NCBI GenBank assembly: GCA_963277665.1
Contig: OY728143.1
Span: 1,119,718,110 to 1,119,782,109, forward strand
Length of the DNA stretch: 64,000 nucleotides
Reading direction: 5' to 3'
Source: Viscum album
Lineage: Eukaryota > Streptophyta > Magnoliopsida > Santalales > Viscaceae
Shown: in pieces, positions 39,900 through 51,096 of the stretch
Position numbering within the stretch: position 1 is the stretch's first letter
How the letters are laid out: each line of letters begins with the position of its first letter
Notes under the pieces: generated by a model
Databases searched by the model: none
Told to the model about the DNA's origin: nothing
What the model saw: only the letters and a program-made list of their open reading frames with translations
Position numbers and translations under genes: made by a program

Positions 39900-40330
39900 C
39901 AGGAGAATCTTGATAAAGGATTAAAATGAACTAGTGAAACATCATTGGGTGCACCTATTTATTTTTTAATAATAATGATAGTTAAATTAATATTTTACAT
40001 TATTATAAGAAAATTAAAAATATCATTATCATAAAAATTTATACACTACCCTATATCTATGATTTTATTGATCATTTTTATGAGCTCAAAATTTTTGATC
40101 GATTTCCCTTTATCTAGATATCTTCAATTGTTTATTAAGAAGGAGGATATACTGATGAAAAACTTCTATACGAGACATGAGAATTATGAGATTATAGTGA
40201 CTCATTTTGTACTAAGTAATTCCCTTATAATATTTCTATATTTAATGAATATTTTAATTTATGGATCACATTTAAAATTTTTTGGATGTCTTTGTAGCTG
40301 AAATTATCATATAATCCACATGTAATAAAG
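39900..40330 (+). pseudogene. Reverse transcriptase relic, second unit of array C
   Basis: Only weak blocks survive, for example KHHWVHLFIF near 39935, which aligns with the first unit's 'CPSASPWGLPIL' region. The identification rests on matching position between flanking relics rather than on catalytic residues. Confidence 0.5.
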
Positions 40331-41449
40331 AGAATGAAGATAACTTGAGAATTCAGATGAATACCCCTATGAAGATGACTTCCTTTGAAAAATTTAACAT
40401 GTGTGAAATTTGGCATCAGAACCTTTAATTCTTGGGTCATATAATATCATGTTTGGGTTTATCGATGGACCATCCAAGGATGGATGTTATTAGAAAATGA
40501 AATAGACCGACCACAGTAACTAAAATCCTTAGTTTTAAGAAGGTATCATAATAATATTGATGTTTTGTGAAATATTTATCAAAATTATATTATCCATTCA
40601 CCAAGTTGACTTCGAAGAAGTTTAATTTATTTTTCACAGATTAATTTGAAGATAATTTAATACAATTTAAGAGACTATTAGTTATGAAATCAGTGCTCTC
40701 ACTAACCTATAGTGGATATGGTTTTTTACCTATAATGATACATAGATGAAGTTACTATGATGATTCCTCATATAAAATGATATTTTTAGAGAATATATCT
40801 CACTCCGATTGAAAATACATGATAAATATTACCATATCATTATTTCATGATGGAAGTAGTGATTTTTTCATTGATGAAATGGATGTAATATCATTATGGT
40901 AACAGGTGGGAATTATATATAGATCATAAAATATCTAATTATATATTCAAAAATAAATATTTTAATATTATCTAGAGAGTACAGTTGGAATTTATTAATT
41001 AAAAATGATCTTTTAATATATTACCATCCTATGATGGAAAATGTAGGTGGCTAATTTTCTGAGTTTAAAGGACCATGAATGTTCGACCACGATAGGGATT
41101 GAAATAGATCCAATATTAATGGATTTTAAATTGATATAACTTGAGATATTGAGTAAAGTTAAAAAATATATATCTTTCCTGTATGAATTCTCAATCAACC
41201 ATATTTATGAAGATTATAGAGGTATAGAGGGAAGTGATAGAATTATAGATGAATGTAAGGAGTGTCCCTGAGTTCAACCATGAAAGTGATGGAATGATAA
41301 GGTTCAAGAATATAGTATATATTAAATAAATATTTTAATTAATTAATAAACATTTAGGTTATGTTCATAGTTCATCATTATCTAATATTTTTTGATGTAT
41401 AAAGATGATTTTAGATTTAAAAATATATCTCAAGTGGAAAAACATAAAA

Positions 41450-42030
41450 AAAAGGGATATTATAGAGTATAAATAATGATGCTTGGTATTTATGAAAATT
41501 ATGGATTAGAGATTGAATTCTCAAGGGATATTTCAACCATTAACAATACCTCAATAAAAATGGGAAACAATTATCATTTATTTAATCATTATACTTCCCA
41601 AAACATCTAAAGGTACCAATGCTATTTGGGTTATAGTGGATTTACTTATAAATTTAACAAAAAAAATTTCCATCAGTGAATAATTTCCTCTTAATAATCA
41701 TGTTCAGTTATACATTAATGGAGTGGTGAGATTTCATAGTGTGAAACTATATATTGTATCTGATTGGGATCCACGGTTAACCTAAACTTTTAGGTGAAGT
41801 TCCAAAAAATAATAGATTCAATGTTGTGTTTTAGTACAACTTATCATATTTAAAAATATATTCTTTACTATAGAACCATTATAACCATTGAGGATATTTT
41901 TAGATATTTTTCACTGTATTTCAATGTTTTGGGGACCAAACCCTTCTTATAGTCAATTTCTTTTATAACAATAGAATTCAAATGATAATTTTTTTGGATC
42001 CTCCTGAATCCCTCTATAACAGGAAGTGCA
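41450..42030 (+). pseudogene. Integrase core relic, second unit of array C
   Basis: Near 41605-41680 SKGTNAIWVIVDLLINLTKK is readable. This is the Gypsy integrase segment also seen in the first unit, and here the Asp of 'VIVD' is kept. Stops and frameshifts flank it. Confidence 0.7.
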
Positions 42031-42269
42031 TATATACAATGTTCATGGATGAATCTAGAAAAATTAATCTATTGTGAATTGAGAAAGATGAGGAGATGGG
42101 AGAAAAAGTAAGATCCATTAATCAGTGTTTAAGAGAATCTCTGAGTTGAAAGAATAGTTATGGAGACAAGCATCGAAAATATCTATAGTCTGATGATTCC
42201 CAAAATGTATTCCTAATAATATCTATAAGAAATAACATTATGATATTTGAAAATAATGTATATATGGGC

Positions 42270-42580
42270 CCTATATATATTATTCCCCATGAAATTAATC
42301 TTTTTATTGATATGTTAGCTTATCATTTAGAACTTCAATCCAATCTCACTCAAGTTCGTGATGTGTTCCATGTATCTCTCTAGAGGACGTACATACCCTT
42401 GTTCCTTCACATGTACCAAACTCAGATGACATACCACTGGTGCATGATCTATGTTATGGGGAAAAACCAATAAATAATATGGATTGTTGAGATAATTTAT
42501 AATAAAACATTACTACTCACCTAGTCAATTTTATTTGGAGAAACCATAAATTAGGGGAAGTTACTTCAGAAATTGAGGAT
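42270..42580 (+). pseudogene. Integrase C-terminal relic, second unit of array C
   Basis: LELQSNLTQVRDVFHVSL near 42330-42385 matches the integrase tail seen in the first unit near 33480. A weak counterpart of the following chromodomain-like part comes after it. Confidence 0.7.
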
Positions 42581-42749
42581 GTAATAAAACATATATATAC
42601 ACAATTATTTCAATCAAACTGATAGAATTTTGAGGGAAAATTTAATTTTAAGGTGTTATAATTCAGTACCTTGTTATTTTATGATATTTTTGTCAATAAA
42701 TAAAATTCATTTCTTTGATAGCATTCATTACAAGAAATAGTAAGTTATA

Positions 42750-42754
42750 AAAAT
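42750..42754. repeat. Target-site duplication of element B, left copy
   Basis: AAAAT directly before TGTAACG; repeated at 51092-51096. Confidence 0.93.
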
Positions 42755-43280
42755 TGTAACGCCCCGACCCCAGCTACCCAGAGTCGGTGCATTACTTCGT
42801 AACATTGGCATGATCACAAAAGATCAAGTCTCGAAAGACCGATTAGTTTAGTAGCCTTGGAAACACTAGATACATTCGTAAACGTTACATTACTTCATAA
42901 AGTGAAAAACTACAATAACAAAGTCTCCATAGTCCACACTCATATCCTCTTCTGACTATCCCTGCAGGTCATTCATAAAATACTTCTTCACATCCTGGAA
43001 AATATTAAAACATTGAAAGGGGTGAGCTCAGATGCTCAGTAAGGATAACAATATTGTGGAAGCTTTCATAAATAAACATAAACATTTAAGGCAATGTATA
43101 ACTAAAACAAAAGCCTTTTTAAACTTGAACATCAACATAATATGGAAAAAGTAAAATGAGATAATTCCATTTACTTCTTCACATGGATATTCTACTGGTC
43201 GAATAATCACATGCAAAATCAATAACAACTTTCATAATGAGGGAATGTATAATGCCGGACATTCTGAAACATTTTGTCAA

Positions 43281-43355
43281 GGCCTCGGCCAAGACGTCTA
43301 AAATGATTAAGGCCTCGGCCAAAACCATAAATCAAATTGGGAAAGGGCCTCGGCC
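43281..43355 (-). repeat. Triple GGCCTCGGCC repeat, 3' LTR of element B
   Basis: GGCCTCGGCC at 43281, 43311 and 43346, with A-rich flanks. It is a strikingly GC-rich motif in a very AT-rich LTR, and each copy is nearly palindromic. Confidence 0.85.
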
Positions 43356-43876
43356 AATTCCACGTCTAGTTGTCTCATGAGACCTACCGATGCATCGAGG
43401 AGCTATAGCGGGCTCCACCCGTCACTTATTAAGTCCAATACATTCCTCATATGAATAGGTTTAAACATATCATAAACCATAACATAATCGTATCACATAA
43501 AACATGGATAAAGGGAACATAACATTTCCACATTTCAATCACAAGATATCAATACAACACATTGATATAATAAAAATTCTTTCAAAACCATTTTCAATAC
43601 CAAAATAAAATAAAAGTATAACATGGTATTTATTTTTCATTAAAAAAGGTATGGCTTGAAGAGGAAGCCGAAACTCAAATAGTGGTCACGGCGGCGGAGA
43701 AGTCATTGTCGCCGCATACGTACGACCAAAACATTCCATTTTTTCGTTTAGTAAACGCTTCGTATAAAAAAGATTCCTTTTGAATAAACGTAAAAGTCAA
43801 AGGGGTTTATACACCATATAAAATAAATTTCTGTATAAAACAAAGTATGCCTCAATGAAAGGAGATTGAGACGAAG

Positions 43877-44044
43877 TCCTTAAAAAGATAATTTTTAAAA
43901 TGAAATAGATCTTGTTATGTGTATTCACTATATGTACACATAAATAAAGTACAAATACAATATAGGACATAATAATATCATGACATAATTTGAAAGTAGG
44001 AGATTAACCCAAAGAATGGAATTTGGGTTAAGAAGTTCCCTTAC
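43877..44044 (-). repeat. Two GTAAGGG-type motifs in the 3' LTR of element B
   Basis: On the minus strand GTAAGGGA lies at 44044-44037 after CACAAG, and TTAAGGACTTCGTCTCAATC starts near 43882, about 160 bp downstream. They match the fourth and fifth motifs of the element A array, so B lacks the first three or never had them. Confidence 0.6.
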
Positions 44045-44249
44045 CTTGTGTCCGACTTGACTCAACCGTTCTTTAACCTCCTCAAAATCGGGTAACTCTT
44101 TTTGATTTGAGCCAAAGGCTTCCTTGGGAAGAGTTTTGCCCAAAGTAAGGCTTCTAGGAGTAAGAGGGGGAAGTTGGGAGAGTATTTGGGCAGAGGTTGG
44201 CCGAGCCAAATGGCTTGAAAGTGTAAATGAGATGGGAGAGGTGGGGGCC

Positions 44250-44256
44250 TTTTATA
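44250..44256 (-). promoter_or_regulatory. TATA box, 3' LTR of element B
   Basis: Minus-strand TATAAAA in CTTATAAAAGGCCCCC, identical in context to the 5' LTR copy and to element A. It could give read-out transcription to the left into array C. Confidence 0.75.
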
Positions 44257-45612
44257 AGTGGAGAGGAGGGGCACTTTTGGAATGATTGAAATGTTACATT
44301 ATTTCACAATGATTTTCAGATTCTAAAGGTCCCACACTTATATAATTCGAGGCTAAGGCGATAAGGTTTCTAAATCGCTTCATCCAATAGGCTTTGGACA
44401 AGTGTAAGCCTTGGATTTTGCATTATCTTCCCATTTTATTTAAATCGTTAAATAATGAGGTCATCACTACATCATCATGATGTCATAAATTATTTAATTT
44501 ATTTAATGTCTAAAAATTATAAAAAAACTACTATGATGTAGGAAATCTTTTTAGATTTCTAATGAATATTTATAATCAAAATTTGGACTTGTTTAACCCC
44601 AATTAAAAATTGTTTTAGTAAAACAACTCATGTTTGTGTCATTTTTACTTTTACATTAAATAAAAAGTTATTTATGTCATTTCCCAACCAAATTGTCTCC
44701 ATGGGGTCCCCAAGTTGACCCATGGCTTGTCTTGGTCGGACATGACACAACCAATGAGGGTAGGACATGTGTCTAGGTCATTTCATATTATTAAAGCATT
44801 ATTTATACCTTAAACTACACTAATTACTACTAATCGCGATTAAGAACTTAAAAGTTACTATTCACCAAAAAATTATTTTAATCTCATTGAACCACATTTT
44901 ACTTCTTAATGACAACCATGTATGTCGGATTTTTGAAAATCAAATCACAGAAGTGGTAATATTTCATTTAAATGAAAAATCAGTTATTTAACTACCACTT
45001 AGTGGTTTCACTATTCATCAAAAATTGAAGTTTTTCAGAACAATGCCAAAATTTCACCCTAAGCTATAATTGATATTACGAATTCAAAAATGATGTCTAT
45101 TTTACAAAATTCCAAACATATTAGTTGCATTAATTAATTTTATAATCAATTCCCGCTGTCACAACAAATAGCGTGTTTTTAAGAAACAATTTATATCAAA
45201 AGATTGGCAATTGTTTATGTCCAATTTCAATGTTAAATTAATTCTAATGACCACCATTGGATAAAATGGTAAAAATATATTCTAATTATACTCTAAAACC
45301 ACTCAATAGTATAATTTATCACTATTAATTATTTTGATTAAAAAGGTTGTTTTAAGTATTTTTCACTATTCATAAAAATTTTGAAGTTCTCAGAAAATTA
45401 CAAAAAATTCAACATAGGCTAATTTCAATATTAGGAATACAAAAATGAAGTCCATTTTGAAATATAAAATTTCTATAATTTTAAAAAGTGGTTATTACTA
45501 TTCATAACGGCTACTTTGATTTGTCACGATGTTTTAGAACTCGAAGTTGCGTACAATGCAAGCTATTGTATTATTGAATGAGAAGCGTATCGTGGAAGTT
45601 CGGGGTGTTACA

Positions 45613-45626
45613 TTCTCCCCTCCTTC
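45613..45626 (-). other. Polypurine tract of element B
   Basis: On the minus strand a GAAGGAGGGGAGAA purine run abuts the TGTAAC start of the 3' LTR, in the position expected of the plus-strand primer. Confidence 0.88.
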
Positions 45627-45630
45627 AATA

Positions 45631-45648
45631 AATTGCGTCCTCGCAATT
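45631..45648 (-). other. Hairpin before the polypurine tract, element B
   Basis: AATTGCGTCCTCGCAATT: perfect 7-bp arms around a 4-base loop. It is the counterpart of 16008-16025 in element A, where one base change leaves a G:T pair. Confidence 0.7.
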
Positions 45649-46661
45649 TGAAATTTTTCTTTGATAATAAAAGGTTGAAAAGAGAAAATACCTTTGTGGA
45701 AAACCCACATCGGAAATAAGGTTAATAAAATTTAGCCTTAATAAGAGGGAAATGGAAATAAGAAAGTCACCACCAAATTATGATCTCGATAAGGAGAACA
45801 TTGGTGGAAATTAAAGACATATAATTGGAGGAAAAACGTAAATATTTGTAGGGAGTGATTGAGGTCATCAATCACAATCAACTGTCAAATTGAGGGCCTC
45901 AAAGCCTTCAATCTATGTTGATTTAAAATATCATCAGTTCAACAAGACATAAGGTATTAGGATAACACATTTTTTTTGTTTTAATATCCCTTTACTAAAG
46001 TTTAAGAATTAATTTAGTCATTGAATAAGAGATAGGTATATATATATTTATGCTTGACAATTAGAGTTTCAACCTTCAACTCATCTTTCACTCAAAAAGA
46101 TAATAGAACTCAAAAATATTATACTTATCCTAATTGTATAAGGTTCCAAATGTTAACACATACCATTTAGATTAGTAAAATTATTTTGTAATAACCGGGG
46201 ACTTCCTGTAGGCTAGTGGTAGGAAATAAAGGCCTGTCGCATTATGATTGTGGGTTCGATTCCTGCAGCTTTGTCCGACGCGACGGGTTATGCCCCACCC
46301 TGCAGGTTGTCCTTTTCCTAAAACTATAGTATCATAATATTCCAAAAATAATCTTCATAAATTTTTTAACCTTAAACAATACTATCCAAAGATCAACTTA
46401 ATCCACTCCAACCTTTATAATTATCCAAAATACCTCTGTCCAAACTTTCTCTAAAAGGCCTCTTAATTCCAAAATCAATTTATCAGATTCCCCAAACAAA
46501 GAAAAGTTTCTCTTATTGTCACATACTAAAAATATGATTACCTTAATCATATTAAAACCTTACTGAAATCAACAAGTACTGCAGTACAATCCTTATATAT
46601 ATATCACATTATTCTAAAAACCAGAATATAATCCATGAGTCCAAAAGCACCAATACATTAG
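45649..46661 (-). other. Noncoding 3' interior of element B
   Basis: No pol motifs. It holds the tRNA-like module at 46198-46276 and a CCCACATCGG motif near 45705 shared with element A. Other parts are AT-rich. Confidence 0.75.
46198..46276 (+). ncRNA. tRNA-like module with Pol III boxes, antisense in element B
   Basis: A 79-nt homologue of the module in element A, again opposite to the element's own direction. It runs from GGGACTTCC to TTTGTCC. Box B GGTTCGATTCC is perfect; the box A place reads TAGGCTAGTGG, one mismatch from the consensus. The CCTGTCGCA stretch resembles a tRNA-Asp anticodon loop (inference). The shared GTCCGACGCGAC follows, then GTTGTCCTTTT, whose T4 could end Pol III transcription. 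Sequence outside the module also aligns with A, so it was inherited rather than inserted twice. Confidence 0.7.
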
Positions 46662-47729
46662 TTATTCCGCTTCAACTGTAGTCACAGCATAAGATTGGGC
46701 TTGATCCCTTGGCCTTTTCTGAGGTAAGTTTCTTTGACGCTTAGGACATTCATTTGCATAATGACCCATTTCTCTACAATTGTAGCATTCAACTTTGACA
46801 GCCTCTTTCTTTCCCTTGCAATCACGAGCCTGGTGACCCTTTTCTCCACATTTATAACAAACTCCCATTCCTTTTAGGCAAGTACCAGGGTGATTCTTCC
46901 CACAATTATCACATAATGGAAAATCCTTCTTTCCCTTTTTCCCTTTATCTGTCTCTTGTTCCACCGTTCTCTTCTTCTCTTGCTTTACTTTGTTGTCATA
47001 AGACTTAGAGAATTCATTTTCTGTCTTGATAGCACACGAGACAATATCTTCGTATGATGAGAAGGATTGTGATACCAAACCTCGACGGAGAAATGGTTTT
47101 AACCCATCAAAGAAATGATCAATCTTACTCCTTGGGTTACGTATGTAATCCGCAGCATACCTTGCTAACCTTGTAAAGTTAGCCTCATACTTTGCGACAT
47201 TCTCAACCTCCTTCTGCCTCAGACTCAGAAATTTCCTTTCCATATCTGCTCGATGGTCACGAGGAAAGTATTTTTCTAAGAAAAGCTCTTTGAACTCCCT
47301 CCATTCCATATTCGATACGTCATCATCTTCCTTTGTGTTTCGAATCAGCGACCACCACTGATCGGCATCTCCAGTGAGGCGGTAAACTGCCATGACAACC
47401 TTCTCCCTTTCACTACTCCCCAAAGCCTAAAATATTTTCTCTAGGGAATTTATCCATTGCTCGGCTACTAAGGGATTTGTACTCCCATTGAACGTTGGTG
47501 GTTGTTGCCTCATGAAGCGGTCTAACATTGATCCTCCACGTTGCGGATCAGGGTGCTCCATACGAGTAAGGTTATTATTCATAACTTGAGTGAGTTGTCC
47601 CAGTATGGTAATAAGTTGATCAGCACCAGTTGTATCTCCTGATCCACAATAATTATCTTGAGTAGGAGGGCAATCCCTACACGGAGTTCGTGCATTGATA
47701 CGGTTTCCATTCCTTCCACTAGGCGCCAT
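46662..47729 (-). pseudogene. gag of element B, near-intact with one internal TAG
   Basis: About 354 residues in one frame from ATG 47729 (MAPSGRNGN) to a stop at 46662-46664, broken only by a TAG at 47429-47427 after residue 100. The N-terminal part carries a QQPPTFNGSTNP segment typical of the start of the plant Gypsy gag domain. The core follows with WW, FKELFLEKYFP, FxxLRQ and VENVAKYEANF, the Retrotrans_gag pattern. The C-terminus has three zinc knuckles: CDNCGKNHPGTC, CYKCGEKGHQARDC and CYNCREMGHYANEC. A basic linker with several KK/KR pairs precedes the knuckles. Gag would form the RNA-packaging particle. No protease or pol follows. The stop could be a recent mutation or a read-through site. 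Confidence 0.93.
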
Positions 47730-47731
47730 TT

Positions 47732-47745
47732 CTAAACAATGGCAT
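47732..47745 (-). promoter_or_regulatory. Splice-acceptor-like site before gag of element B
   Basis: On the minus strand a GTTTAG ends two bases before the gag ATG, with CTAAT-type branch candidates upstream. It parallels the TTTTAG before gag in element A. Confidence 0.4.
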
Positions 47746-47914
47746 AAACTAGATTAGTTTATGAATCAAAATACATAATTCCATACTTATAAAACACTTA
47801 ACATAAATTGAACTATTTATGGATATAATCCATAATCATAAAAAGAAATGTTTTCTTTGAGAAAGTATATACTCATAGCTCTTCATAGTGGTTTGTAAAT
47901 AAAATGAGAATTAT

Positions 47915-48060
47915 CCTAAGCATATCCCCCGGGAGTGTCGTAACCAAGAGTGCAGCAAGGCCTGTTGTCGTGCACCAGTTCCCGTTCGAGTCTAGCTCAA
48001 AGCGGTGTTTTCGGGTTTTACCCCTAGGTACATCTGTGCCGGAGCCGCCTCTACCTGCTC
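47915..48060 (+). other. Conserved GC-rich leader block of element B, possibly tRNA-derived
   Basis: Lies between gag and the primer site, antisense to the element as written. It contains GGGAGTGTCGTAACC, AAGGCCTG and CCGTTCGAGTC, the last resembling a tRNA T-arm / box B. Element D has a clear relative in the same leader position, inverted, at 62900-62990. Element A lacks it. An open frame here (47904-48098) is probably incidental. Confidence 0.5.
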
Positions 48061-48220
48061 GTATCCAGACAAGGATGTATTGCTCGGAAAAGTCATAACA
48101 TCTCTATAATACCAAAATTCTAGGAAGTTCTTCTATACTAATCCTCAAAGTCTATCTTCGGGCTATGTGCTCTAATCAGAGTTTATCTAAATCTAGCTTC
48201 CAAGGTTAGTACTAAACTGC

Positions 48221-48232
48221 CTCTGATACCAA
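48221..48232 (-). other. Primer-binding site of element B
   Basis: TTGGTATCAGAG on the minus strand, one base inside the 5' LTR; initiator tRNA-Met type, as in element A. Confidence 0.93.
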
Positions 48233-48759
48233 CTGTAACGCCCCGACCCCAGCTACCCAGAGTCGTTTCATTACTTCGTAACATTGGCATGATCACAAAA
48301 GATCAAGTCTCGAAAGACCGATTAGTTTAGTAGCCTTGGAAACACTAGATACATTCGTAAACGTTACATTACTTCATAAAGTGAAAAACTACAATAACAA
48401 AGTCTCCATAGTCCACACTCATATCCTCTTCTGACTATCCCTGCAGGTCATTCATAAAATACTTCTTCACATCCTGGAAAATATTAAAACATTGAAAGGG
48501 GTGAGCTCAGATGCTCAATAAGGATAACAATATTGCGGAAGCTTTCATAAATAAACATAAACATTTAAGGCAATGTATAACTAAAACAAAAGCCTTTTTA
48601 AACTTGAACATCAACATAATATGGAAAAAGTAAAATGAGATAATTCCATTTACTTCTTCACATGGATATTCTACTGGTCGAATAATCACATGCAAAATCA
48701 ATAACAACTTTCATAATGAGGGAATGTATAATGTCGGACATTCTGAAACATTTTGTCAA

Positions 48760-48834
48760 GGCCTCGGCCAAGACGTCTAAAATGATTAAGGCCTCGGCCA
48801 AAACCATAAATCAAATTGGGAAAGGGCCTCGGCC
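48760..48834 (-). repeat. Triple GGCCTCGGCC repeat, 5' LTR of element B
   Basis: Copies at 48760, 48790 and 48825, the same spacing as in the other LTR. Confidence 0.85.
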
Positions 48835-49728
48835 AATTCCACGTCTAGTTGTCTCATGAGACCTACCGATGCATCGAGGAGCTATAGCGGGCTCCACCCG
48901 TCACTTATTAAGTCCAATACATTCCTCATATGAATAGGTTTAAACATATCATAAACCATAACATAATCGTATCACATAAAACATGGATAAAGGGAACATA
49001 ACATTTCCACATTTCAATCACAAGATATCAATACAACACATTGATATAATAAAAATGCTTTCAAAACCATTTTCAATACCAAAATAAAATAAAAGTATAA
49101 CATGGTATTTATTTTTCATTAAAAAAGGTATGGCTTGAAGAGGAAGCCGAAACTCAAATAGTGGTCACGGCGGCGGAGAAGTCATTGTCGCCGCATACGT
49201 ACGACCAAAACATTCCATTTTGTCGTTTAGTAAACGCTTCGTATAAAAAATATTCCTTTTGAATAAACGTAAAAGTCAAAGGGGTTTATACACCATATAA
49301 AATAAATTTCTGTATAAAACAAAGTATGCCTCAATGAAAGGAGATTGAGACGAAGTCCTTAAAAAGATAATTTTTAAAATGAAATAGATCTTGTTATGTG
49401 TATTCACTATATGTACACATAAATAAAGTACAAATACAATATAGGACATAATAATATCATGACATAATTTGAAAGTAGGAGATTAACCCAAAGAATGGAA
49501 GTTGGGTTAAGAAGTTCCCTTACCTTGTGTCTGACTTGACTCAACCGTTCTTTAACCTCCTCAAAATCGGGTAACTCTTTTTGATTTGAGCCAAAGGCTT
49601 CCTTGGGAAGAGTTCTGCCCAAAGTAAGGCTTCTAGGAGTAAGAGGGGGAAGTTGGGAGAGTATTTGGGCAGAGGTTGGCCGAGCCAAATGGCTTGAAAG
49701 TGTAAATGAGATGGGAGAGGTGGGGGCC

Positions 49729-49735
49729 TTTTATA
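49729..49735 (-). promoter_or_regulatory. TATA box, 5' LTR of element B
   Basis: TATAAAA followed by GGCCCCC on the minus strand, with a C/T-rich leader downstream. This is the most likely functional promoter in the window, given the element's youth. Confidence 0.82.
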
Positions 49736-51091
49736 AGTGGAGAGGAGGGGCACTTTTGGAATGATTGAAATGTTACATTATTTCACAATGATTTTCGGAT
49801 TCTAAAGGTCCCACACTTATATAATTCGAGTCTAAGGTTATAAGGTTTCGAAATCGCTTCATCCAATAGGCTTTGGACAAGTGTAAGCCTTGGATTTTGC
49901 ATTATCTTCCCATTTTATTTAAATCGTTAAATAATGAGGTCATCACTACATCATCATGATGTCATAAATTATTTAATTTATTTAATGTCTAAAAATTATA
50001 AAAAAACTACTATGATGTAGGAAATCTTTTTAGCTTTCTAATGAATATTTATAATCAAAATTTGGACTTGTTTAACCCCAATTAAAAATTGTTTTAGTAA
50101 AACAACTCATGTTTGTGTCATTTTTACTTTTACATTAAATAAAAAGTTATTTATGTCATTTCCCAACCAAATTGTCTCCATGGGGTCCCCAAGTTGACCC
50201 ATGGCTTGTCTTGGTCGGACATGACACAACCAATGAGGGTAGGACATGTGTCTAGGTTATTTCATATTATTAAAGCATTATTTATACCTTAAACTACACT
50301 AATTACTACTAATCGCGATTAAGAACTTAAAAGTTACTATTCACCAAAAAATTATTTTAATCTCATTGAACCACATTTTACTTCTTAATGACAACCATGT
50401 ATGTCAGATTTTTGAAAATCAAATCACAGAAGTGGTAATATTTCATTTAAATGAAAAATCAGTTATTTAACTACCACTTAGTGGTTTCACTATTCATCAA
50501 AAATTGAAGTTTTTCAGAACAATGCCAAAATTTCACCCTAAGCTATAATTGATATTCCGAATTCAAAAATGATGTCTATTTTACAAAATTCCAAACATAT
50601 TAGTTGCATTAATTAATTTTATAATCAATTCCCGCTGTCACAACAAATAGCGTGTTTTTAAGAAACAATTTATATCAAAAGATTGGCAATTGTTTATGTC
50701 CAATTTCAATGTTAAATTAATTCTAATGACCACCATTGGATAAAATGGTAAAAATATATTCTAATTATACTCTAAAACCACTCAATAGTATAATTTATCA
50801 CTATGAATTATTTTGATTAAAAAGGTTGTTTTAAGTATTTTTCACTATTCATAAAAATTTTGAAGTTCTCAGAAAATTACAAAAAATTCAACATAGGCTA
50901 ATTTCAATATTAGGAATACAAAAATGAAGTCCATTTTGAAATATAAAATTTCTATAATTTTAAAAAGTGGTTATTACTATTCATAACGGCTACTTTGATT
51001 TGTCACGATGTTTTAGAACTCGAAGTTGCGTACAATGCAAGCTATTGTATTATTGAATGAGAAGCGTATCGTGGAAGCTCGGGGTGTTACA

Positions 51092-51096
51092 AAAAT
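51092..51096. repeat. Target-site duplication of element B, right copy
   Basis: AAAAT directly after GTTACA, identical to 42750-42754. Confidence 0.93.

Larger units (their letters stand above)
37873..42653 (+). mobile_element. Second interior of array C with gag-pol relics
   Basis: Starts at a decayed primer site (GTTTGTATTAGAAT). Gag relic from about 38147, preceded by GGTTTTAG; zinc-knuckle relic near 39000-39050; reverse transcriptase remnants about 39900-40330; integrase about 41450-42030; integrase tail about 42270-42580. It ends just before the third LTR at 42654. It is more decayed than the first interior. Confidence 0.7.
42755..45612 (-). repeat. 3' LTR of element B (2858 bp)
   Basis: TGTAACGCCCCGACC at the left edge and GGGGTGTTACA at the right edge. 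It aligns without indels to 48234-51091 at a constant offset of 5479. Its inverted U3 aligns with that of element A. It lacks the ~0.9-kb three-unit block that element A carries between the leader and the GTAAGGG motifs. Confidence 0.96.
42755..51091 (-). mobile_element. Element B: young gag-only Gypsy-type retrotransposon
   Basis: Complete 8.34-kb element on the minus strand: 3' LTR 42755-45612, interior 45613-48233, 5' LTR 48234-51091, TSD AAAAT. The LTRs have exactly equal length and differ at only about twenty positions by eye (under 1%), so insertion is recent. The interior holds gag with one internal stop but no pol. LTR ends are TGTAAC/GTTACA inverted repeats. It lies in the third LTR of the older array C. 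CpG dinucleotides remain frequent here, unlike in the older elements. It fits the TR-GAG type and would need pol in trans. Confidence 0.96.
48234..51091 (-). repeat. 5' LTR of element B (2858 bp)
   Basis: Same length as the 3' LTR and nearly identical. As the 5' LTR on the minus strand it carries the promoter (TATA at 49729-49735) that would transcribe leftwards through gag. Confidence 0.96.

Noticed and set aside
43928..44274. Proline/leucine-rich small proteins encoded in the LTRs of B (also near 17631 in A and 57515 in D)
   Set aside because: The 70-residue type of frame begins upstream of and crosses the TATA box, so it would not be on the element's own transcript. The 93-residue frame starts with TTG, not ATG. 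Similarity between copies follows from LTR homology.
47904..48098. 64-residue plus-strand protein in the leader of element B
   Set aside because: It is antisense to the element and explained by the GC-rich conserved leader block; the D copy does not keep the frame.
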